From Trebouxia sp. TZW2008 (lineage: Eukaryota; Chlorophyta; Trebouxiophyceae; Trebouxiales; Trebouxiaceae): a stretch of 64,000 nucleotides of DNA. Positions 55,601 to 64,000 of the stretch are shown one piece after another. Each line of letters starts with the position of its first letter. The first letter of the stretch is position 1. The notes below the pieces were generated by a model. It ran no database searches and was not told where the DNA came from. It saw only the letters and a program-made list of their open reading frames with translations. Where the stretch lies: assembly GCA_002118135.1 (NCBI GenBank), contig BDIU01000141.1:1-64000 (forward strand). Direction: 5' to 3'. The position numbers and the translations under genes are program-made.

Positions 55601-58600
55601 GAACAGTACTGCTGTGCAGCGCAGTCAAGCTGGGATTCACATACTTGGCGCCTGCAATGCCATTTTGCGTCGCATGGGCCAGCAGCTGTCGAGCTGCAGT
55701 GGCTTGTTCATTGCAGATGACTGCCTCTGCTGGGAGGACCCAGTCATTGTCCTCTGTGGCAATGCATGGTGCTGAGCGCAGGCAGCTGGTGATGGCTTGA
55801 GGGCAGGGCGCAAAGAACTCCTCAGCCTGCAAAAGAAAAAGTGATCAGCATTGTAATTGCTAAAACTTGCTGGCACATCAAGCATGCGGCAACAGTGAGC
55901 ACACTGACCAGCAATGGAAAACACTTGCATGCATACAAAGAGCAGCCTGAATGTCACTGCAGCCAGCACAATGAGCAGCAATCAAGGATACTTACATTGC
56001 ATGCAGGCTAGAGCAACCTATACATCACTGCAGGCCTGTCAATGCAGTAGAGCTCATATACAAAAGCACTGGACTTGGGCAGGTGGGTAGAAAGGTAGTT
56101 TTGGCGCCTCTTCCTGCAGAGGGATGCACTGCGGCCCTGTGACAGCAGCAAGGATTGAATGCAGAAGCAGTGGACTTCTACAGGTGGGGAACTAAGTAGA
56201 GTCATTACCTCTCCATGCAAAGGGATACACTGCAGCCAGCAGTCAACCCAGGACAAGTGCTTCTCGCTGCGCAGAGCCTTGAAGAAGGCCAGTGCTTTCA
56301 GGAACAGGTCTGGCAGCTGGCTACGCAGCTCTTGATTCCAGGCATTGTTGTTGTCCACAGCTTCTCTGCTTGATGGCACAACAAAATCAGCCTGCAGCAT
56401 TCATCTAGGCAGTGAGAGCTGCATGCTTTGGAAACACGCGGAAACTGCAAGTTGAAATGCATGAGTGGTCTAGCTACAGCAATCTATTCAAACATGTCTC
56501 CCAGCCCTCACAAAGGTATTCAGCAGTACACAGTCATTAAGCTTGATGCAGAAGGGGCTGTCATGACTGCTAGCTACTGCCACGAGATGAGGATGCATCA
56601 CATCCTGGATGCTCTCACAATCTCGATGGCACATACATGTTGAGCTACAGCAAGTGGTGCATTTACTATTGGTCAACATCAATTCACAGCAAGTTACAGG
56701 GCTCTTTGGAAAGTGCCAAGTGCTTGGCAGTGTGCAAGCTTGAAATGTGCCAAGCGCTCACCTGTACAATGAAGCGCAAGCCGTATTTACGCAGAGGCAG
56801 GAAGGCAAACACTTGCTGCTGACGAGGCTGCTGCTCCCCAAGTTCAAATGCCACTGCAAGCTCAGTCTCTGGCACTTCCACGTCTAGCCTTTTCACACTG
56901 GGCTGCAAAGCTTGGCTGACCACAAGCCACTTTGTGACATGCTGTGCCTGGTCACCGTGGCGCAACTCCACAACAGCATTGGGCAGCTGCTGCCGCAGCA
57001 TCACTGAGTTTCTGTGGTTGGATGTCTTGTCCGTGATGGCAATGCACTGCAGCTTCTTCAAGAACAGCAGCAGAGTTGGCTGTACATCATCAAAGTTGCG
57101 CAACAGCTGAGCAAGCCCTTGTTGCACCTCCTGCTTGAAAGGTAGATACACTTGTGTCGCGGCTGATTGCAGGGTGGGAACCCTAGGCAAGGGTTGGGCA
57201 ACAGCTGTGGCAGGATCCACCCAGGTTGGCAGGGTATAGCCCAAGGCTTGATGGAGTGTCAGGTCAAACTTGATGTGAAAGCCGCCAGAGTGGATCTCCG
57301 CCGCATCTGTGACCTTGAAAACTGACTTGAAACCGATGCCCTTTTGCCCAATGTAGCCTATCTTGTGCTGCTTGGTGGAGCTGCCCACATCACACAGCGC
57401 ACGTATATTCCCTTCAGAGAAGCCAACCTACAAAAGGCAAGCCGCTGCTTTTCCAGATTGGGCTTTTGTATATGCTCAGTTTCTCAACATGCATAGATCT
57501 TGAAGTGTGTCAAATCAGTATGCCCCTTTTCAACTTTAAGCAGGTCTGTGTTAGCATGTCTACACGCATCAATTTTTGTAGACATGCACTGATGCAGCAA
57601 TGTGTTTGTGAAGCGCATGCTTTAGAGCAATGAAAGCGGGTGTGGACCGACTGGCATACGCCTCGCACAAACTTGCACATGAAAAGCATATGGTTTCTTG
57701 CATACCTCATTGTTCATGATGGTGATGCCAGAATCTTCCAGAATGAACTCCAAAGCTGGAGTAGCATCTGCCTGGTACGTGTTGTCATCAGCGTTTTGCA
57801 CCAGCTCCAGCACGAAGTGGACATCTTTACTGTAGAGATCTTGAGACAGACGGTGCAAGGCTCTACCCAGTCTCTCATTCTGACGCTCCCTCAAATCAGC
57901 TCCTTGTGCATCAAGCTGAATTCCAATGCCAAACTCAACTTGCCGGATGTTCTCCACAATCTGCTGTTGGGCTGAGGTATCCTCAGCAATAGCGCTAGGC
58001 TGCTGCTCACGCTGTAGCTGCTCCAGGGTCTGTGTCACAGCTTCACCTTCACCTTGCATGTACACTGGCGCTGAAGAGGCTAGTCCATCTGCAACATTTG
58101 CTGGCAGGAGTGAGGCCAGATCTGACATTCCTGCTGCTGTGGCCATGACACTGTCTGTGGCTGAAGCCTCTGTAGGGCTAACATCTATAGGCTCAGGTTG
58201 GCTTGTTGCTTGTGCATTGGGTTTAGGCTTGGTTCTCTGGGAGTCCATGTGGTCCAGCCAAGGCTTCTGCCATTGAGGAATGTCAAGCTGGTGGCCTAGA
58301 CCATATAAGAGCTGCGCTGTGCCTTCGTCTTGGCATGCGTCCAGTACTGCAGACTCTGCTGCTGACTGACTTCCACATGCCTGAAGAAAAGGACAAGTTT
58401 GCTTACAGCACAGCACGGCAAGGCACCACAACACAACCAGAAACAGCTTGCCGCTGGACATGTGTTTGTAGCATGAAGCATTTCCTGTGCCAAGCCCGTT
58501 CTGCAATTTTTGCACCATGGACACAACAGCTTTTGCAAATATCATGTCCTTGTCCTGGACATGTGAGCAGCACACTGTGTATTGCACGCTTCATTGAAAG

Positions 58601-61600
58601 GAGGCTTTTGCATTTAGCCATGCCATTTGGATGCAAGCAGCACCTTGTGTATTGCATGCATCATTGACATATCAGCTTTTGCAGTGAGCAATGCCCTTGA
58701 AGCGTGAGTAGCACCTGATGAAAGGGTTTGAGCAGTACGTCCTGAGCCAGAGACTTCCAAACAAGTTGCGGAAGCCATTTGAGGGCTTCAACCAAAAATG
58801 TGGCAGCATCGCTCATCTCTGCTTTACCAGATGCCACACTGCGGGCCTGCAGTGTCTGGAAAGCTGCCTGCATATCAACGGCATATGTTTGACAGTGAAG
58901 TCGGGATTGCAGCACCTGCGCTTGGATGTTTCGTGTGCTAGGAACCTGACTACAGGGCAGTGAAGTCAGCATTGCAGCACTTGCGCTTGGTTTGTTCATG
59001 TCTTGCAAGCCTGGCTACACAGCAGCAGAAGGTAAACCACTTTTCATGTCAATCCTGCTGATATCCCTTTCATGCGCCAGATTTTCCAAAAGAGAACAGC
59101 AGCATACACTGTGATGACTTGCCTGTCTGCCTTTGCAACCATGATCTAATTTCACTTTGCCAACAAACGGATAAAAAAACACTGCCAAATGATTGCATGC
59201 ATCCAACTACACATGCGCTAGGAGCCACACAGCTGATATGTTTGCTAGAAGATGTCAACACGAGAACTGCATCATTAACATCATTGATTTACTATTGCTA
59301 TTACTTCTTTGATGTATCAGAGGCAATACCTCTGCATGATCAGCAAGCAGAGCCAAAGGTGCTCTGCTGATACCGCCAGCACCTGCCACCTGTCCCAACA
59401 AGGCTGCCACAGCTGCACGCCCATCACCACAGCTGGCAGCCTGCAGAAACTGGCTGGGTGTGGCGCCAGGATCCACTTTGATCAGCTTGCCGCCTGGCAG
59501 CTCCAGAGCGGTCAACTGAGATTGGCTGCCTGCATGACCCACAAGTGAGGATGACTTCCTGATGCGCATCAGAGGACTAGAGTTGTTACTGGCAAAGCTG
59601 CTTCACGGGCAAACTTGCATTGGTATTGGGCTCGCAGAGGGGCTGCAGCTGCCAAGCTATGCAGCACTGTCTGCTTGCATTCACAGTGTATGCATCCAAG
59701 CAGATGGGTGCAAATGCAGTCTCTAAGGGCTGACCACGGAATGCATGCACAGGCAGTTGGCCATTTTCAGGCTAATTATTGCAAAATTACGCCTGCTAGC
59801 ACAGGCACCAGATGGGTGTGACACAAGTTCTGTATGGTCAGGCCACCTTGTTTTGAGCACCGCAGTGAAGATGTCTGCATGCATACCTTGCTGTTGCAAG
59901 AAGGTGTGCAGCAAACCCAGGTGGGGCTCACACAGCAAGTCCCACCGAGTCCATTCTGACAGATCTGCCAGCTCAGGTGCTGACTGCAGCTGCTCCACAG
60001 CCTTGCTGGCATCTACGTTGGCTTGGCGCACAGCAGGCATAGCAGCAGTGCAGGTTTGTGCTGCCAGACATAGCAAGCTGGTGGCAGGCACGTCATGAGA
60101 CTGCTGCTGCAGCTGGACAAGATGCTGTAGTGAGCCTTGTCCCAGGGCATGAACTTCAACAACCCTGCATGCATCAGAATGAGCGCTACTTTGTCTGCAG
60201 AAACCGAGACCTGTGAAGTTGGAGACTGCCTAGGCTAGACAGATTGATTTCGATGCCATCAAACTGATGGCCTATGGCCAGTCCAAATCGACCAACATAC
60301 AAAATGATAGTTGGGTTGTAGCAGCAAAGCAACAGTCAAGCCCTGTGAAGCTGCTTGAAATACGGGCACTCAGTGCCAAGGCAGATTCAATGCAACTATG
60401 CGAGCACAGCATTCTGACCACAGTGGTACTTCTGAAACAAGACCACGTGATCTAAGGTCAGCTTTATTGGGAACAAAAGCAGTCATTACACACAGAAATC
60501 ACAGTCACATATCAAGCATTGGCAGTCAGGGAGACCAACGCTGCCTTGCTATTCATCTGCACAAACAGCTTGCGATATACTCAGCTGGAAAAAGATCACA
60601 AGCCTTGCCTGAAGTGCGAGCACAGGGCTTGTTTGATGGCGCTCTTCACAGCTTCTGACTCTTGCTCAATCATGCTGCCGCTGTTCAGGTGCTGCATTGC
60701 TTGGTCCATCACATTCATGACCTGTAGCAACATCAGCAGGACCAGACTGAGGTGCATGATCTATATTGTATAAGTGGCAACCTAGGAGTAACAAGGCTTG
60801 CATCCCAAATTGTCCTGAACGTGACTGCAAAGGTCAATAACTGCAAAAGCTAGGCACTGCATGACTTCGCTTGGCAAGCTTGGTCTCATTGGCAATTCAG
60901 ACTGTGGTGCAATTGCCTTGTTCCTAGCTTTGCATGTGAGCTACATTCTGGACACAATCCGCTTAGGTAAGCAACATAGATGCTCAAGTCTACGCTTTTC
61001 AACCAATACAGTCAGTCAGTAAACAATGTGACTGCTATCAAAAATCAAAGAATGTGATTGCTACCTGATCTAGAGGCACAGCTGTGGACTCTTGCTCGCT
61101 GCCCTTCATGCAGCTGCGCACATCTTCATTCCTGGACAGCAAATGTACCAGAGACGGTCCATGTCCCAATTGAGCGAAATGGGTAACCTGCATGGTATAT
61201 ACAAAACATAATAAGAAGATGAGACTCATCAACAGAATCATCTCATGGAAGTTCATGCTGACACTGACACAGACAGAGGCAGGAGGACTGCTTTTTTGAG
61301 ACAACATGATACAGTATATCCCTGTTCAACGCTTTCTAGGCAAATGAATTGAGCTCCACACAAGGGAGTACATGGATTACCTGAAAATGCTGCAAGAGGT
61401 TCTGCTCCAATCTGGCAAGGGCAGCAATACTAAACCCATTGCTCATCTGGCCAATGGCTGCTTGCAAAGTGACCACATCCACAGGCTCAATGTCACTTGT
61501 TAGCTGCTGATTTGTCTCAGCTTCTGCGTTTTCTACACCTAGCTGTGATGCTGCTTTCTGCTGTGTGTCAGGGCCAGCTTGCTCAGAAGCTGCAAGCCAC

Positions 61601-64000
61601 TGCTGGATTGCATTTCCATCGAGGTATGCATGATTGCTGTCAAGATACACATCTAATGCTTGAAACAGTGCGTTTGCTAGGCAGTCCTTGCTCCAAAACT
61701 TGCGCTTTCTGCTGTCGACGCCTTTCTGGGAGCCTGGCTGGCTAGCACCAAAGCTTGCATGCAGACTGTTGATGAGATCCTCAACATAGACTGATTGCTG
61801 GGAGCCGGTCTCGTCATCAGAGTTGTTGTCAGCGTAGATCCAGTCAGTGGAGATGCGCAGGAAGTTCCAGTAAAGCCTGACCCACTTTGTGCTTGCTTTA
61901 GCTGTGACTGCATCAGGCACTTTCAAGAGGCTTTCATTCAATTCTGACGTCTGAATTTTGATGCTGCTTGAGAGACTGGCCAGACGCACCAGCATGGCAT
62001 CCTTTGATGCGTCTTGATCAACAAACAACATCAGTGCTTGCATGAGCAAGCCTGCTAGCAAATCTGTCTGCCAGAAACTGACGAGGTCAAGCTGACCTAG
62101 GCTGTAACCAACTCGGGCAGATGAATCAATACCAACTGTACTGTACAAATGAGTGGCAACTGCTTTGCTGAAAGCTGACAGGCTGGACATGGTTGCTGGG
62201 TCTAACTGTTTGACAAAGCTGTGCAGGCCTGACCAGACAGGTGGGTCTGTGCACTTTGCCAGAATTGTGCTGCAGCCTGATTTGCGCTCTTCAACTGTTG
62301 TGACTGGCTCTGTAGCACCAGCCGCTGTTGTGCTTGTGCCCTATGCAACAGGACCTTTCTTGTCATGGCAAAAACACTGCAGACTATGGGCAATGAGGCG
62401 GACTTTCTAACTCTGGACGTCGATACAAGGTAGATGTTGAAAGAGGCAATAGCTGCATGTAGCATGATGGACTCTGCAGTACTTGCAAATGAGTTGAGAC
62501 ATGCTGTGCTGATGTAATTAAAAGGACTTGTATGCATGTCTGCATGCACGCAACAAATCCACCCAGATACACCAAGCATCTGAGCATATGGAACAATGCA
62601 ACAAGCAAAGACGCCTAGCTCTGTTTTGAAATTCAGATCAACTGAGAAAAACTCACCGTAGGGCCATTCTGGTCATGTGGCAAGCGATCTAGCCGTGCCT
62701 CCATCAGCTTCTGTATGACGTCCACTTCTTGCGCATGCTGCTGCTGCAGCGATTTTAGCTTGGCTGTTTGTTCCTTTTGCAGTGTAGCTTTCTGCTTTTC
62801 GACTGACTTGAGCAGCTCCTGCTGCAATCTTTCAGTCTGTCTGTTGACTATGTCCTGAGTCTCGTACTCTGCGCGCTTGGCATCGGTTACATTCTTGATG
62901 TAAAACCCAAGTCTTGTTATTCTGACACCAAGAGCCTGCAGTCATGAAGCAGTTGTTGTGACGCAGCACTCTACTTGATGCCCTGCAGCTTTCTCTTGCA
63001 TGTGCTTTCTTATAGAACATGTGCTCTTACATCTTTCTGTGAGTGTGCATCACTTACAGTGCAGCTTGCAATGCAGTGATGCTGTACCAGACTTATGTCC
63101 TATTTTCAGAAATTAGCATGTCGGGGCTCAGAGTCAGACTTTCGGCTATATAGAGAAGTGGTTAGACCTTACATTTGGGTCCTCACTATGGTGTAGATGT
63201 GGGCTCAAACATCATGATGTGTTACAGATGCCTACATTGCGCTGGCAACACGCTGATGGGTGTGAACTTGTCACCAGAACCAAGGGTTAAATGGCATGCA
63301 ATCAGCACATCATGGCAGCAACGACAAGCAGGAACCTACCATCGGGTCTATTCCTTTGTACTTCTGCTCAACTAGGTTGTTGACAATATCGCCAGGCTGC
63401 ATCTGCTCACGCCTGCCTTCACCTTTTCTGGGCCCACGACACATGGCAGCTAAAGTCTCTACCACATCACCTGTGGTCACCTGTGAGCCTGTTCCATTTG
63501 AACATTGCATGACGTGTTGCACGACTGTGTTGCTTTGTGAACATGTTGCATGAACATATTGCAGAGACATGTTCAATGCGCGTGTTGCATGATCATGTGG
63601 CATAAGCATATCGTTTGAGCATGCTGCATGAACATGTTGCATGAACACATTGCATGCACATGTTGCATGAACATTTTGCATGCGCATGTTGCATAACATG
63701 TGGGTGTCTGCCTGTTGGTGTATGCATCTCTGATAGCACTGACCAAACTGAATGTTTTGAGTGGTAATAGTCATGCCCACAAGGACAAGTGTGCAGCACC
63801 GCACCTCTATGATTTCTGCTTGACCCCCAGGCATCTTGAACAAAGTTTGAACCAAGGGCATCTTCAACAATGGGCCAACTTGCAACTGATCAAAGTCAGT
63901 GACATTCTCGCTGCTGCAAATAGAGATTTGTAGATCATATACTGTCGAAATCATCCTGCAGAGAGCAAAAGCTCGTCAATCTGATTTTGAGCAGCTGCAG
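46620..64000 (-). CDS. NOV: NO VEIN-like giant protein: HSP90-type (GHKL) ATPase plus DUF3883, 5' end beyond window
   Basis: Arabidopsis NO VEIN is a large nuclear protein needed for vein patterning and cell-fate decisions; its biochemistry is unknown. This gene runs over more than 17 kb. N-terminal segments: VYDLQISICSSENVTDFDQL (63.9 kb), VTTGDVVETLAAMC (63.45 kb) and a coiled coil QKATLQKEQTAKLKSLQQQH (62.75 kb). The GHKL ATPase follows: N box FVLELVQNADDN (57783-57820) and G1 box GYIGQKGIGFKSVF (about 57320-57361). The long middle has ADFVVPSSREAVDNNNAWNQ (56.38 kb), DNDWVLPAEAVICNEQATAA (55.74 kb) and WLPSSS (52.84 kb). The C-terminal DUF3883 has WGEELVYRFLQ, NTATPYDL and FIEVKSSLAVLKAFFEMSYQ, ending IKVCVVL with TAG at 46620-46622. 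Exon order follows plant NOV all along. Bergerat-fold ATP-binding residues are kept, so an active ATPase is likely. Many introns contain decayed copies of neighbouring exon ends. Confidence 0.9.
47155..47480 (-). repeat. Duplicated exon end plus 44-bp tandem repeat in NOV
   Basis: The real exon end (GPASDWHIQWMNAD, PYDLHL; about 47376-47472) has a close copy at 47155-47250 further down the transcript, offset 221 bp, with an in-frame stop replacing the Trp. Between them a 44-bp unit around GTGCTTACACAAGGTGCAGGCCATAG is repeated three times (47285, 47329 and 47374); it contains the 5' splice site sequence. Confidence 0.75.
48914..49196 (-). repeat. Duplicated NOV exon segment (two copies)
   Basis: Real-looking copy 48914-49012 reads RVASGHKRRSEEPSEGIPRT; the other copy at 49096-49196 reads RVSSGHKRRSEEPFEDLLLG. 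Offset is about 184 bp. The downstream copy is in the long open exon of 48.4-49.0 kb; the other lies in the intron before it. Confidence 0.75.
50067..50195 (-). repeat. Duplicated NOV exon end
   Basis: CAAGGCTTGCATGAAAGGTG occurs at about 50067-50088 and again at about 50171-50192. The second is the end of the exon coding PDLPPFMQAL; the first lies in the intron after it. Confidence 0.65.
50930..51262 (-). repeat. Triplicated NOV exon start, ~122-bp unit
   Basis: The functional exon start (CTGCAG then MNAEGTRLQPLLDAIGIPWL; 50933-51000) is followed on the plus strand by two copies at about 51059-51125 and 51181-51247, both keeping CTGCAG, GAATGAATGCAGA and the GGCTTCAGG core. In transcript order the two copies precede the real exon, giving three competing 3' splice sites. 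Confidence 0.8.
53985..54560 (-). repeat. Four-copy exon array in NOV, 138-158-bp units
   Basis: The real exon (54436-54733) ends HGRKLLKQLLQCAVVHTNKG, SVKVAKGAAVHFPVSLGNK. Three further copies follow it in the transcript with end points at 54298, 54140 and 53993. Each retains the KQLLQCAVVHxxKG core and a GTGAGG donor, with substitutions and indels. The true next exon starts near 53668 (FDLRKNIPQHDFLLV), so the copies lie in the intron. Confidence 0.9.
54691..54848 (-). repeat. Duplicated 3' splice site and exon start in NOV
   Basis: GGTCTTGCTGCAG-type acceptor plus the first ~35 bp of the exon coding VLGVHDIGFTD (54690-54742) is copied at about 54796-54848, upstream in the transcript. The copy keeps CTGCAG but loses the frame. 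Confidence 0.65.
56069..56240 (-). repeat. Duplicated exon-donor segment in NOV
   Basis: The exon end LQCIPLHGE with its GTAATG donor (about 56172-56240) is copied at 56069-56138, further along the transcript in the same intron; matching blocks are GCAGTG(T/C)ATCCCT(T/C)TGCA and CCCACCTG, AAGTCCA(C/G)TGCTT. In the copy the donor is destroyed (GGCGCC). Confidence 0.7.
58896..59030. repeat. Two-copy ~65-bp tandem repeat in NOV intron
   Basis: CAGTGAAGTC(G/A)GGATTGCAGCAC-type string followed by TGCGCTTGG and a GCCTGGCTACA-type end occurs near 58894 and 58959. A second small duplication (TTGTGTATTGCATGC, about 58574 and 58646) lies nearby. Confidence 0.6.
63535..63712. repeat. CATGTTGCATGAACA-type tandem repeat in NOV intron
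   Basis: About ten degenerate units of 15-18 bp around CATGTTGCATGAACA. It inflates minus-strand open frames with CNVFMQHVHA-like repeats. It lies between the 63.45-kb and 63.9-kb exons. Confidence 0.7.

Noticed and set aside
63310..63954. 214-residue single exon at the right edge
   Set aside because: Its middle (repeated HVHA-type residues) is the CATG/TGCA repeat; only the two ends match NOV, so an intron lies between.

Overview
This window is nuclear DNA of a green alga. It holds a plastid-targeted RuBisCO small subunit gene (RBCS), a plastid-targeted cyanobacterial-type DUF3172 protein, and many spliceosomal introns, often with a CTGCAG/TGCAG 3' splice site. It also carries plant-lineage genes: a D-type cyclin with an LxCxE motif and a NO VEIN-type ATPase. 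Base composition is balanced rather than GC-rich. A trebouxiophyte chlorophyte fits best, but that is inference, not proof. Coding spans below include introns. Exon borders are read by eye from GT(GC)..AG signals plus homology remembered from each family.

Layout, left to right: D-type cyclin (-, 0.8-3.9 kb); MCM7 replicative helicase subunit (-, 6.3-12.7 kb); S-formylglutathione hydrolase (+, 13.1-15.0 kb); importin beta-1 (-, 15.7-20.9 kb); PLAA/Doa1 ubiquitin-binding Cdc48 cofactor (+, 21.3-26.9 kb); plastid/mitochondrial-type RidA deaminase (-, 27.7-28.5 kb); ribosomal protein eL32 (+, 28.7-29.6 kb); NUP62 FG-nucleoporin (+, 30.5-35.2 kb); DUF3172 plastid protein (+, 35.5-36.8 kb); RBCS (-, 37.9-38.8 kb); NOG1 nucleolar GTPase (-, 40.3-45.9 kb); and a very large NO VEIN-like gene (-, 46.6 kb to beyond the right edge, 5' end missing). 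Three divergent pairs (MCM7/SFGH, importin/PLAA, RidA/RPL32) share short intergenic regions of 368, 420 and 183 bp that must hold both promoters.

These are mostly housekeeping functions: cell cycle and replication (cyclin D, MCM7), nuclear transport (importin beta, NUP62), ribosome production (NOG1, eL32), ubiquitin/Cdc48 (PLAA), one-carbon and imine detoxification (SFGH, RidA) and photosynthesis (RBCS, DUF3172). No operon-like or mobile-element system is evident.

The most unusual signals are three. (1) The MCM7 zinc-knuckle region keeps its length and flanking residues but has lost all four cysteines. (2) Short tandem duplications of exon or exon-intron boundary segments recur in MCM7, NOG1 and NO VEIN (up to four copies). 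The extra copies are decayed but often keep splice signals; one is a NOG1 P-loop exon with its key glycine changed. (3) Two introns appear to be GC-AG type. Introns are also rich in local tandem repeats.
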